A stretch of DNA of 64,000 bases from positions 2,940,001 to 3,004,000 of the forward strand of contig CM043700.1 in the NCBI GenBank assembly GCA_023935145.1, read 5' to 3'. Position numbers and translations under genes: made by a program. The first letter of the stretch is position 1. Every line of letters starts with the position of its first letter. Shown in pieces: positions 36,198 to 50,540 of this stretch. The notes under the pieces are model-generated. The model had not been told where the DNA came from, did no database searches, and saw only the letters and a program-made list of their open reading frames with translations. Source of the stretch: Bretschneidera sinensis. Its lineage: Eukaryota > Streptophyta > Magnoliopsida > Brassicales > Akaniaceae.

Positions 36198-36902
36198 AAA
36201 GTATTTGTATAGATGAGGTGCCCTCATTAGCAATTTCACATGCCCCACTAATACTTTAAAAAAGTGAAAAATTATCTTAAACTCCTAAAACTTTCACAAT
36301 AGATATTAATTTTGAAAATTTAAAGACAAAAAAAATATATATCATACATAAAAATTGTGTTGTATTTCAAATTTCCTCATCAACCATAACTTTTTTTCTT
36401 TTGTTATCTATTTCTTTAAACTTTTTGTACTCAAGAAATTCGATTCATTTGATGTTTACGATTTATTAAGAAATAGTGACATTTGTATTCATATAAAAAG
36501 TTTTGCAACTCTTTTTTTTTCACAGCCATATGGCATCACCACATTGGTCCATTCAAAGGTTAAAAAATACATATGAATACACATAAACACTACTCCTTGA
36601 AAGTGTTTATGTCAAGAATTTCAACTTTGATGCAAAAGATTACTCTGTCAAGAATTCCAAGCGTCTATGTGGAAACTCATTTTGCTATGGTAGACCAATT
36701 ATTGAGTCATTGACATGGTCACATTTCTCTTAATATTAAGTGTACTGTATGGCAAGCTAACTAAGTGTCACGTGGCATTCCATTTTTGTTTGAAAAGCTA
36801 AGAAAAAAAAAAGAGTCGGAACCACACAATGTGTTGGCGCAACTCTAGTATTTATAAGTTCAAGGGTTAAAAAAGATTTTTAGAGAATTTTTTAGTTTGT
36901 TC
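36198..36902. other. Intergenic, no gene seen
   Basis: AT-rich. The small frame at 36355-36576 has no hallmark. Confidence 0.5.
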
Positions 36903-37072
36903 GGGTCTAAACTTAATGATTTAGATCAACTGAAAACTTCATTAATAATCTTTAAGAACTTTACAGGTAGTGTTAATTTTTAAATTCTGTATTTATATTA
37001 ATGTTATAAATAAAACTTTTCAAAATTATCAATAAAATTTTCAATTAGTTTAAACCATTAGGTTTAGACATG
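36903..37072. mobile_element. MITE, family A copy 3
   Basis: The cleanest of the three copies: left GGTCTAAACTTAATGATTTA then TGAAAACTTCATTAATAAT; right reverse complement ATGTCTAAACCTAATGGTTT then TGAAAATTTTATTGATAAT. It ends about 50 bp upstream of the site II motifs of the uL14 promoter. Confidence 0.7.
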
Positions 37073-37123
37073 AGGAAGCCAATAAATTTTGCATTTCAAG
37101 TGTAACAAGCGGACTTGTGACAA

Positions 37124-37284
37124 GGCCCAGCTAATTTGAAAGGGTTAAAGAAATGCGAGCCCATCCGGACCATTTTGGTATTAAACAAAAAATCATGATG
37201 TGTATTGTCATTTAAGCAACACAACATTGACTTAGCAAAACCCCTAACCCTAGGCAGCCTTCTATAAATAAAGTAAAACCCTAA
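37124..37284 (+). promoter_or_regulatory. uL14 (RPL23) promoter: site II, TATA and telo-box
   Basis: GGCCCA at 37124-37129 and GCCCAT near 37159 are site II elements in reverse, TATAAATA lies at 37263-37270 and a telo-box AAACCCTAA at 37276-37284. The last two lie within 60 bp of the start codon. Site II plus telo-box is the usual signature of plant ribosomal protein and growth-linked promoters. Confidence 0.75.
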
Positions 37285-37319
37285 TCATCCTGCTGTGTGC
37301 TTCACTTCAGCAGTCGAAA

Positions 37320-40221
<2,902 letters not shown>

Positions 40222-41055
40222 GAGTTTTCTTTTTGTTCTGCCTGTTATCCTTTTGGGCATTCATAGTAGTAGACCTAGTTAATCGTTTGGAAAATTTGAG
40301 AAAAGGGAGTCCTGTTTGTTTTTGGATATCGATTTCATTTTGAATGTTCTGACTTTTCAGTTCAAGATTGTGGCATGTGGAAATTTACATGTTTATGGTA
40401 ATTGTTCTGATGTTAGAAGTTCAAGAATGTGAAGTGGAATTTTACATATTTATGGTAATTGTTCTGTATGTTGGAAGTTAAAGGTTGTGGCTTGTGGAAA
40501 TCTTCATGTTTATTAGAGTTGCTTCCTCTTTATTTTGTTTTCAGGTGGAGGGAGGTTGGGGGGTGTTGTGAGGACCAATGATTGGGAGAAGGAAAATTGT
40601 GTAATATTTGAAAGAAAATGAGAGATAATGACGTAAGGATTCACTTCAATTTCATTTTTAAATAAAAATAAAAAATATATATATATATATTATATTATTT
40701 AATGATGAGATTGTTTTTTGTGTTATGTATTTTTTATAATCAAACAAATTTCTTAGTAGAGTATTTGATAGGTTAACAATCAATTTTGATCAGGCTTTGA
40801 TTGAGAAGAAAATTGGGTTGTTTAATGAGAATATGGTGCGTTCTATAGTTGGGCGTCTCATGTGGGATTGGAAGGGTTTACAATTTATCTTTTGACAAAG
40901 TAAATTAAGAGGAGGAAAGTGAATATATATTACTAATTTATTTATTTATTTATTGGATAGGGAATGAGTTTGAAAAATACATAAGATAGTCAGCAATATG
41001 CATAAGAAATACAGTAGATAGCATTGCATTGAACTGGATAGCATTCTCAGTTGAT
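40222..41055. other. 3' UTRs of convergent uL14 and caleosin genes
   Basis: The convergent intergenic space contains an imperfect repeat (GTGGAATTTTACAT-like word at 40376, 40433 and 40490) in the uL14 3' UTR and an (AT)n run near 40676-40692. No gene. Confidence 0.5.
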
Positions 41056-43092
41056 CTAGCCCATCTTCTCCTTCTTGCTCTTATTAATCTCGGCGTAATA
41101 CTCGAACAAGCTACCATCGAAAACGCGTCTCACTGCATCTTTAGACACGAAGCCTTCCTCATCCCTTGCAAGAATGTACAGAAGAATCCACTCTACCTTA
41201 TTCGAAAACCTGCCAGACGCTACCAAACTTGTTAGAATGAAATAAGATCATTGTTAAAAAAAATAAAAAATAAAAGCATTTGAATTGTTTAACAGACCAG
41301 CCAAAGAAATCAAATGCAAGTCGGTTTCCTTCAGTCAAGTTCCAAATCTCGTTAAAAGTTAACTTGTCAGGCACTGTACGAGCATACTTGCTAAATATGT
41401 TCTCATGATTCACCGGCATAAACCTGCAATCAATTCCATTTTTGTATTTATTAATTAAGATTTTTCAATTCTTTAAAAAAATTAATTAATGGGTTACTTC
41501 ATCATGATACATGTGCTAACCTTCCTTCAGTGTCATATGTTGCTGAGTCGCTCCCGTGCTTGGCTTTGTGTATATTGTCTATGTATACGGGCAATAAAGG
41601 ATTAGGCAACCAACTCTGCAAAATTACAGCATCATTACTACTCTTATATTTATGATTGGATTAATTTAACTTCCAGTTTTAAAATCAATTTACTCAGTTT
41701 TATTTTTCAAATCAATTAAAATTTTTATTCAATTGTACTGCCAAAAGTATGTAGAAGAAATGTCAGACTTTCCGAACAAAGACAAATTGACCTAAAAAAT
41801 AAAATTCATGAGCAAATTGACTTAAAAAACAAAAGCTTGACATGCCTTTAACGTCCATCTTGACTGTCAAATTGAATAAAAAACCCAATTAATTTAAAAA
41901 ATAAAACTCACGTGCAAATTAACACTCAAAATTTAAAGTCAAAATGACACAACCCCATCTTGACTGTCAAGTTGGATAAAAAAACCTAATTAATCTAAAA
42001 AATAAAATTTACATGCAAATTAACACTCAAAATTTAAAGTCAAAATGACACAACCCTGAAATCTCAGAGATAAATTTACCATTTTTCCTAGATTTAATTG
42101 ATAAATTACAAGTTTTAAGGATTTTTTTCACCGATATGATGGTATCATATTAGTTTGCAGGTTCATTTTTCTGGACAAATCAAAATCAGGTCATTCATAT
42201 CCGACATAAAAAATTTGCAAAAAAAATCTATTATCCACTCACGGATATAAAGATTGAAACTATCTTGTGGTTATTTCATCAAGATTTTCATAAAGTTTTT
42301 ACCATTTCATTTGCACCGCAGTGGTTAAAGACCTAATTATGACACACCTAAAGTTACATGCCTTAATTGAAAGTAAAATATTAAGGAATTGAGCACAATA
42401 ACTTACAGGGAGTGTACGATAACTAAACGCTAAATTGATAAACACCCCCATTATAACAGATAAAATAACATTGTAACCAACGGCACGCATTCCTGATTAA
42501 AAAAAAAGAGAGAGAGAGAGAGAGAAAAAAATAATATCAGAAGAGAGTAAATAATAAAAAAGAAAATGAGAACTGATTACCACTAAATAATTAATTACCT
42601 GCGTAGGTTTCCCAAGGATAAACGATACCATTGTTGTCCTGATCGAAAAAGGCTACATGTTGCTGAAGAACGCTCATGCCTCTATTTTCGTGGCCTGATG
42701 TGCCATTCGGGTGTTCTGTATCTGGAGCTACTAGTGCTCTTGCAAGATCTGTTTTTCGTGTCAATAAAAAATTCAAATCTATCAGGATGGAGATATTTGA
42801 GTGGCGAAGATAAGAAAGGGTCCTACTATTCTTTCAGACTTCAATATATTGGAGATTAAAAATGTGGGAATGAAATTTTAATGCAATTAAAAGTGTATCA
42901 AACAAAAACCCAAATGGATAAAAAAATATAAAAAATAAAGAGACCAAAAATATAATTTTCTTGTAAGTTCGCTTGAGACTTACAAGGTTTTGGTAATGTG
43001 TCTTCCAAGTCATTACGCACCCTTCTCTCTTTAGTCAGTGGTGCCAATGGAGCCTCTGTTGCCAGTGCATCGCTCTCCATTTTAGTTGCCAT
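41056..43092 (-). CDS. CLO3: Caleosin / peroxygenase, RD20-CLO3 type
   Basis: Six exons (42984-43092, 42599-42748, 42407-42492, 41521-41615, 41298-41423, 41056-41209) join in frame to 239 residues, close to the length of Arabidopsis RD20. The N-terminus is [20 protein letters not shown]. One EF-hand occupies residues 72-83 ([12 protein letters not shown]). His67 (QQHV) and His131 ([10 protein letters not shown]) are at the positions of the heme ligands. A hydrophobic span at about 95-115 leads into the proline knot [10 protein letters not shown], where Asn replaces the usual Ser. Later blocks are [18 protein letters not shown] and [18 protein letters not shown]. Caleosins sit on lipid droplets or ER and use hydroperoxides to oxidise fatty acids; RD20 is induced by drought and ABA. 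All family residues are kept. A diverged tandem copy lies at 47065-49962. Intron 3 holds repeat DNA. Confidence 0.95.
41670..42092. repeat. Diverged inverted-repeat element with an internal 100-bp duplication, in caleosin intron 3
   Basis: The right arm (ACACAACCCTGAAATCTCAG, AGATAAATTTACC) and the left arm (AGTTTTATTTTTCAAATCAA) match the arms of the long-TIR element at 54505-54878. Within it, a unit starting CCATCTTGACTGTCAA is tandemly repeated at 41855 and 41955. Confidence 0.6.
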
Positions 43093-43192
43093 CTCTCCTC
43101 TCTTCTCTCTTTCTCTCTTGTCTCTTGTAGCTTAGAGGATCGATATAATAGCAGTTGAGGTTATTGTGAAGCGAACAGATAGCTCTTTCTTG

Positions 43193-43202
43193 CTTATATA
43201 TA
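43193..43202 (-). promoter_or_regulatory. TATA box of the intact caleosin gene
   Basis: On the minus strand TATATATAAG lies about 100 bases upstream of the start codon, giving a leader of roughly 70 bases. I saw no obvious ABRE core (ACGTGKC) in the following 300 bases. Confidence 0.55.
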
Positions 43203-43615
43203 GAGAGATCTATGAGGAAATCAGAAAGATGATCACTCATATGCAAAGAACCAATAATTCTGTGTGTAGCTACCGACTTTTGGATATGCTTATCGGCTCG
43301 GTGGGTTGCGTATCTAATGTAATCTTTATTGGATACGCTTTTCGGTTTGTCGTATTACCCTTTTTATGTTTCCGTGTCCCTTTTTTATTTTGGTTGGTGT
43401 ATGATTTTTCGTTGTCAGATGACTTTGTGGTTCGTAATTTGAGTTTGGAGATTTTTGTTACAAGTTGAAGTTTCACTGTCAAATGAATTGAATGTTTTGT
43501 TTTTTTTATTTATTATTTTGGTATATCGTATCGAATTTAATAACATTTTAAAATATATATTTATCAAATTATATATATTTTAAAATATATATTTATTTAT
43601 ATACATAAATAAATT
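43203..43615. other. Upstream region of caleosin, no gene seen
   Basis: Two open frames here (43166-43468 plus, 43270-43482 minus) have no recognisable content. AT-rich words dominate after 43500. Confidence 0.45.
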
Positions 43616-44042
43616 TGTTGGGAATTTATCTTTTAAATTTATCTATTCAAATTTTAGACAAAAATCATAATTATAATAATCAAATTGATAAATAAAATAA
43701 ATAGTAAAAACAATAATAATTAATGTGGTTCGATAATTCATTTGCTTACTTTCACGAACAGATCCACAACTTTATTAATCTTCGGTTACAACTTTAGGAA
43801 GAGCCTAAACTCTCATTACTTGATGATCTAAAAGCTCCAATATAATCAAAGCTTCTCAATCTAGCTCTAGTTGTAAATGTCATTTCTGCTTGATAACCTA
43901 AAATCTTAATACACCCAAAATTCATATCCTACCATTAGTAGTAAATCTCTTCAATTTACAATACATATTGAAATTATGAGTGTGCCTCAAAATTTTTTTA
44001 GATCCCTTTTATATAGATGATATTTTCCTAATACTAATAGAT
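43616..44042 (-). mobile_element. Diverged LTR of the compact LTR family
   Basis: The plus strand begins TGTTGGGAATTTATC and shares in order with the LTRs at 32143 and 33456: TTAATGTGGTTCGATAATTC, CTAGCTCTAGTTGTAAATG, ATTATGAGTGTGCCTCAAA and TATAGATGATATTTTCCTAA. The terminal third is missing. No second LTR or internal region is adjacent, so this is a truncated or solo LTR. Confidence 0.8.
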
Positions 44043-44333
44043 GATATTTAATACCTATATTTATAAAATAAAAATAAAATATATATATAAAAAATTTATT
44101 ATTATTTAAATAAAATAATTTTTAAAAAAATTCAAGATGTTAAAAAAAAAAGCAAAAACAAAAAAGGTGGCAGTGCATGCCTTACAAATAGTAAAAACGT
44201 GGAGTCTTTTTAATAACGTAATGTTTATTTTTGAATTTTTAGCATACATGAAATTTTTCGAAATCCAAAGTGAGAATTTTTAAAGGGGTTTATGAAGAAT
44301 TCAGAATAAATTAGAAATTTAATATAAATACTA

Positions 44334-45603
44334 TGTCAGGTGTTGACGATCAGCAACCGGGGGAAATTACTGAGAGAAACGGGAAAAGCAAGGAGATGAT
44401 CCACATGTAGCTTTAAGTGTTACGTGGTGAATTAACTTTATTTTAAATAATCTAAATAAAAATCAAATATCTAGTGATACTATTAAAATAAATTATTAGT
44501 TTATGCTTTGGCGGTAGATAAAAATTTGATTGATAGGTATGATAAGAATATTGGACATGTAAAAAATTATTATGTGAAAAGAAATATTATTAGAATAATG
44601 AGTCGATTTAATAATGATGGTGATAAATAAAATTCTTGACGAGTTTTAGTTAATAAATTGATGTGATATATGAGGAGAATAAATTAGTGAAATTCATCAA
44701 GTAGAAATTTGAGAAAAAACAGGATAGCTAAATTTAAATATTTTGAATTCATGTGATTTTTATATGAATGTTCATATGCATATATTTATATCATTGTTCA
44801 TATGCACATGCATTAAATAAAAGAACCGAAAGAACTGAGAGGGGGCCGGTCTAATTAAAAAACCGTGACAGCCAGTATATACCGGAAATAAAAGGAACAC
44901 CGTGTCGATATATGTTGGAAATAAATACCATGACAGCTGATATATGCTGAAAAAAAAAGAACCGGAGGGGACCGGTCTAAGATAATAAAAATATGTCGAC
45001 ATGCGGGAAAATGTTTCCATAATAATAATTCATGCATTGCATCTGTTTTACATGTTGATATTTTTACTGAATGTTGTTGATGTTATGCATTTATTTGTAG
45101 ATAAATGAGTCTCACAGAGAGACAGTTACAGTGAGAAAAAAGACATAGAAATATGATATGATAGGAATTCTTTAAATGTTAGACTATATGCTATTATCCA
45201 GTTATATGATAGATAAATGATTAAATGTTAAAGGACTATTTATGAAATTTGAATACTTTTAGTAAATTTAATTCACTGAGCTTGTGAAGCTCATCTCTCA
45301 TTGTACAATGATTTCAGGTAGCAGAGAGGACAAATAGTCTGATGGATTAAGAGTAAGACGAAATCATTTTCTATAAGTCACGTACGTGTCAATATCCTCA
45401 GACAAATGAGAAAATGAAATATAAAAATTTATTTGTAAATATTCATGCCTTTTACGTTGTATATTATGTTTAAGTTAATATTATAACGATATAAAGAAAT
45501 TCTATTAGTATTATTTTTATTGTTGCATATATGTGTCGTGCTGGGATTTTCAAAATGTGATGATGCAGTCTCGAAAGTGGCCAACCTGAGATGGATCGTT
45601 ACA
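44334..45603 (+). mobile_element. Possible solo Gypsy-type LTR
   Basis: The segment runs from TGTCAGGTG to CGTTACA. Near its end it carries the AATTCACTGAGCTTGTGAAG, TGATTTCAGGTAGCAGAG arrangement I associate with plant Ty3/Gypsy LTRs. Short tandem units sit at 44862-44957. The flanking five bases do not match, so the ends or the solo-LTR reading may be wrong. Confidence 0.4.
44862..44957. repeat. Three degenerate 28-37 bp tandem units
   Basis: Units begin ACCGTGACAGCCAGTATATA, ACCGTGTCGATATATGTTGG and ACCATGACAGCTGATATATG, each followed by A-rich DNA. The block is framed by two copies of a GAACCG...CCGGTCTAA box (44823-44854 and 44959-44982). Confidence 0.65.
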
Positions 45604-47064
45604 GATATAGGGTAATTTCACGTCACCAATGATGAATTGACATGTAGCACCCTCCGAGGGCTAAAACATAATACCACAAACTCAAACAAACAACGTACAC
45701 TTACACGTATGATTGGCAAAATGATAATATTCACACTTAAACTCTAAAAACATCATGATCAGCCACATTAAATACTCCACGACAGTTACGTACAAATAAT
45801 ATTATTATTTCGACATTAAATCTGAGTAACTCTCAATGTTAATACCTCATAATCACACATGACATTATTACAATTATTGCGTCTAATAACCACACTTAAA
45901 ATTATTACAATTATTTAAAATTAATAAATTTTTTTAAATCATAAGTGATTACACCCTGACCATCCCCCATTGAATGTGAATAAAGAACAGATACAGATCA
46001 ACGCTTTGCCATTGAATTTACTTGGACAGATCAACAGCTCAGTCGCGTTGTCAACAACACAATCACGTTGAATCTACCTAAAAAGAGCAACAGCTGACGC
46101 TACAGATCTATCTTGATATGATGATGTAATGATAATCTTTTTGTTTCATCACACCCAAAAAGATAAAAAATAAAAAATAAAATTAAAAGCTACTTACGAT
46201 GGACCCAGATTTAGGCCATGTAATCACTAATTAGGACGTCATTTAGGCTAAGATTTTATCCACTTTAAATTAAAATATCATTTATCACTTAAACCAATTG
46301 ATTTAGTAAAGATAAATTAAGATTAACGGTTTCATAATATTTAGAAATGGTGAATGATCACAAAATATCATTGATCAGCTATTGAAGTGGGAGAAATAAT
46401 AGGAAATATGACTATTTTAATGACGTTATGAACTTGAAAATTCTCATTCATTGAGAAGAAATCAGAGTGCATCTCAAACAAAGAAAGTAGTGACTGATCA
46501 TTCCAAAAACGTAAGACACATGACATGATTTACAAGAGGATAAAAGAGATTGCACCTAAAGAAAAGAAGAAAATGGTTCACCCATGATTATTGAACTCAC
46601 AGAGGGGGAGAAATGGTGCTTGGAGACCAAATCTTTGAGGCATACCAAAGTACATGCATACTTCCAAACCCACCATCAAATCAACTAAATAAAATGTAAA
46701 TCTAAATCCAAACAGTTCAAGAAGCACCATCTGTTCATAATCAGCTCAAAAACCACCATTTTTTCTTAATTTACCTCTCAAAATTTTTATGATAAAATAA
46801 TAACATGTGCATGATTCTTTTTTTAAACTCGCCATCTTTATAATTTCAAGGTAATCTGTATCTGTTAGGTACATTCTTCATGTAATACGAACTTAACAGC
46901 AACAAATTACATTCATTTTGCCTGTTCACCTCATCAACAAAGGCCATAGACACAACTTATTTAGTGCCAAAGATAATTACAGAAGGGCAACACTGGAACA
47001 TTATTCACTTTTTAAGTACACACAACATACTAAATTATTCTTTGATAAACCAACATTTGCAGTT
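45604..47064. other. Intergenic, no gene seen
   Basis: AT-rich DNA. The plus-strand frame at 46918-47235 is antisense to the last caleosin-like exon and is not a gene. Confidence 0.5.
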
Positions 47065-49962
47065 TTAGCCCATTTTACCCTCACCTCCAGTAATGTTCAT
47101 TTTTGCGCAATACTCGAACAACTACCATCAAAACATCGTCGCACAGCTTCTTTAGACAAGAAGCCATTCTCATCCCTTGCAAGCACGTACAGAATTCCCC
47201 ACTCCAACTTACTGGCGACCCTGCAAACCCATTAGCAAATCCTTAAACAGATATTAGAAATTAATTCGACGATTTGAATACAATTAATTGAATAAGAATC
47301 TGAAAAACAAACCATCCAAAAAAGTCGTAGGCAACCCGATTTCCCTCGGTCGTGTCCCAAAGCTCTCCTAGAGTTAACTTGTCCGGCAAGGTACGCGCAT
47401 ATTTGCTAAACGTGTTTTCAATATTCGATGGTGTAAACCTGCAATCCCGTATATAGAAGAAGAAATATGGTTAATAATATTCTACAGATTTCATGACGAT
47501 CCCTTACTATTCGTTTACCTTCCTTCAGTGTCGTATACGCCTGTGTCACTTCCATGCTTGGCTTTGTGTATATTGCGTGTATATATATAGGGAAGAAAGG
47601 AGAAGGGAACCACCCCTGCAAATTAAAGAAACTCACAAGATCTAGGTATCAATAAATTAATTAACAAGCTGGTCCTCAAGTTTGAAATTTAAAGATCTAT
47701 GTATTTGGTTTACATATGATGAATTAATGTATGTTGCTCCACAAAATTTAGTTTTCTTGTATCAAAATTTGCCTTTTGAAATAATTACTATTTAATTTTT
47801 TTGTGATTACTAGTAATTTTTTCGATTCCGTGAAATCATCATTCACACCTAAATATCAAAATAACTGATTTAAAAATAACTGATTTAAAATACCCAAGAA
47901 CCGAATCGATTGAAAAACCAGTTAACCGAAAATTTTGATTTAAGTTTTGGTAGGAAGCTCTTATTATGTTGTGTTATCCTATTAATTAAGGTGGAACACA
48001 CTTACAGGGAGAGTAGGATAGCTCAGTGAAACATTGATGACAATGGCAGTAAAAAGAGAGGCAACTGCATTGAAACCAATTGCACGCAATCCTGATTCAA
48101 AAATAAAATAAATCCACAATCTTAATTTATTGTCTCCAAGAAATGGAGCAATTAATTGGCAAAGACCTAAAATAAACAGAGAGTTATGTTATTAATTACC
48201 AGTAAATGTCTCCCAAGGATAAATGATGCCATTGCCGTCTTGATCGAAAAAAGAGACGTGTTGCTGAAGGACACTTAAGCCATTATGAGTATGGCCTGGT
48301 GTTCCGTTTGGATGCTCGCTGTCTGGGGCTTCCAATGCTCTAGCCATATCTTATTATATAAATACCATAAGGTAAGTGTACGTGTAATACACTTTGGTTA
48401 TAAATTAACATTGCACATCAAATATATTGGACCTAATTATCCTTATGGTTTGCAGTGATTTAATGAGGGTATTATGTGGAAGTGAGCAAAAAACCGATCA
48501 AGCTGAATCAATCTGATATTTTTGGTCCGGTTTGGTTAAGTTTTTAACACTCATATGGTCTGGTTCGGTTTAAATTTTAAAAAAACCCAAGATTTTCAAC
48601 TTAGGTTAAAATTTCAAAGATCTGAAGAATCCAAACCGTACCAAAGTTTATATATGATGTATTATATTATTTATTAGATGATATATTTGTTACTTTTATA
48701 TTGATGAATTCACCTTTTAAGTTGTACCTAACTTTATTTAATCCAAAACTTAAATAAATGAAAAGTAAAATATAAAGAAATAGAAAACCTAAACCTAATT
48801 GCTTTCTAATTGTACCCTTCTCTCCACTGATGATTACAACTTAAAGAATTATGCTTTAAACTTTTCTGCTTTTTTACACAGGCAATTATACATCAACCTC
48901 ACTAACCTCTAGTTGTTCAAAGTTCATGACCGTCCAACATGATTTATATTAATTATACTTCTTCTTCAAGGAACATAAGTTTATCTCTTTTATGTTATTT
49001 TGTTTTCTATAATTTTTCTTTTCATTTTCGATAGATGATTTAATTTGGGTTTTTACAACTAGGAGAACCGATGGAGAAAACCGATCCGAGCAGAGTGAAA
49101 GTCGGTTCGGTTCAAGACTGTAGAAGTGAACGGTTCGGTTTGAATCTGTTACTAGTAGAACCGATCAAAATCGGTTCGGGTCTGATAGAAGTCTGTGTTA
49201 TGTGTCATGCCCAAGTCCATGGTAGGATTCTGGAAAAGATAGATCAAGGCATTTCGAGTAATTTAGATAACCTTTTAATCACTACTCAAATCAATTAGTG
49301 ATAAGATTCAATTGACCTTTGGTTCCTTTTTTTAGGTCCCTGTGCTTAGAATCCGTATGTGTTAACGGGTCTAAGTGCTTTTTGCTGTTTGGAAGAAAAG
49401 AAAATTTCAGAGAGAGAAAAGTCCCTCTCCCATGGCAGCCCCCAAACCGTTTGGTGTGCCTCTTTTTTCTTTAAGGAAGATAGTCTTGAGAAAAAAAAAA
49501 AAAAAGAAGCCAAGGAAAAGAATAGAAGAAAAACAGGGAAAAAGAAGAGAGAAATAGAAAAGAAAATGAGAAAAAAGATTAAAAGTAAGAAAATCGTGGA
49601 GAAGAAGAATGTATCTGGCAAGCTTGGGTTGAAGGAAAAAGGGGTGATGCGGACTGATAAGGCAAGACAAATTTCCTTACTACCTGACTTTAATTATTCA
49701 TTAGGATTTAGGAAACTGAAGCCTTTCAATGGTGTCAAGGAACAAGCAAATTAATTAAAAAAAGAAAATCAAACTTACTCTATCATTACCAATTCTACCT
49801 ATACATCTTCCAATTAAATCAATTTTAAGAAGAAGGAAAAAAAAAAAACTTACAAGGCTTTGGAAGTGTATCTTCTAAGTCAGTCTTGACCCTTCTCTCA
49901 TAAGTCAAAGGTGCAAAAGGAGCCACTGTTGCCATTGCATCCCTCTCCATCATTGTTGCCAT
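47065..49962 (-). pseudogene. Second caleosin copy with two frameshifts
   Basis: All six exons of the neighbouring caleosin are present in the same order and with the same splice sites: 49854-49962, 48200-48349, 48006-48091, 47519-47615, 47313-47438 and 47065-47220. Exons 1, 2, 3 and 5 match the intact gene base for base in length. The N-terminus MATMMERDAMATVAPFAPLT, the EF-hand [12 protein letters not shown] and the His before VSFFD are intact. Exon 4 has 97 bases instead of 95: two extra bases in a (TA)n stretch just after the proline-knot PSPFFP (about 47575-47590) shift the frame. Exon 6 lacks one base at GGTAGTTGTTCGAG (near 47113-47126), a second shift. The two do not cancel. As read, the protein loses the second heme His and everything after it. 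A sequencing error in the TA tract is the main alternative for the first lesion. Low-complexity sequence fills intron 1. Confidence 0.9.
48490..49200. repeat. CGGTT-rich segment in intron 1 of the second caleosin copy
   Basis: Words built on ACCGATC, CGGTTCGGTT and GGTCCGGTTTGGTT cluster at both edges (48497-48570 and 49065-49180) around an AT-rich centre, in partly inverted orientation. It looks like a non-autonomous DNA transposon with subterminal repeats, but ends are not defined. Confidence 0.35.
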
Positions 49963-50052
49963 CTTTCTCTCTCTCTAATCTTTCCTTTTCTTCTTTTCTC
50001 TTGTTAGTGGGTGCTGCTGCTTAACTATAAAGAGTTTATGCTGCGTGGCAGC

Positions 50053-50125
50053 CATGCAAAACAGTGCTTGTTGCTTGTGGCATGTGGTGGCATACATGAG
50101 CTGGTGCATGCGAGATTTGCATGCA
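50053..50125. promoter_or_regulatory. Cluster of RY (CATGCA) motifs upstream of the second caleosin
   Basis: CATGCA at 50053-50058, TGCATG at 50105-50110 and the palindrome TGCATGCA at 50118-50125 lie 90-165 bases upstream of the second caleosin start. RY motifs are bound by seed B3 factors (ABI3, FUS3, LEC2), suggesting this copy was once a seed-expressed caleosin. Confidence 0.5.
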
Positions 50126-50377
50126 CGAGTTATTGCGTGTTTATTTACGATGCAACCACTTGGCATCCATCTTGCCAACCAAAGAAAAGAAAAAAAAACA
50201 TAACTAAGAAAATAATTTCTTCAATTCCTTATGTTTGATATCAATGAAGAGAATTGATGTTTATCTTTCGTTTTGTTTTAACATAACACTAACGGCCTTG
50301 AGCCATTGGCTAAAAAATTCTGTTTTTGGAGAAATTATTGTGTGTCGGATTTTATAAAATAACGCACATGCATTTTA

Positions 50378-50513
50378 GTAATTTTTGGAAAATCGAATAG
50401 TAATTTATGAGAAATCGAGTTGTAAATCTTGAGGCTAAAAGAAAAATTAGAATAATTTTAAAAAATTACAATTTGAATTCTCAAAAATTACTATTCGACT
50501 TTCCAAAAATTAT
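50378..50513. repeat. 136-bp near-perfect inverted repeat (hairpin MITE)
   Basis: Two arms of about 48 bases (left GTAATTTTTGGAAAATCGAA; right, reverse complemented, ATAATTTTTGGAAAGTCGAA) flank a 40-base loop. It sits between the divergent caleosin and eIF(iso)4E genes, ending about 60 bp before the eIF(iso)4E TATA box. Confidence 0.75.
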
Positions 50514-50540
50514 TAAAAAGCCCATAACTCGAACAGCCTT

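Noticed and set aside
43166..43482. Overlapping frames on both strands upstream of the caleosin
   Set aside because: They overlap the caleosin leader and TATA region and read as hydrophobic or Lys/Thr-rich chance frames.
49359..49754. 131-codon plus-strand frame rich in Lys and Glu
   Set aside because: It comes from a purine-rich stretch in a pseudogene intron and has no domain or codon-usage support. The opposite frames are equally open and equally meaningless.
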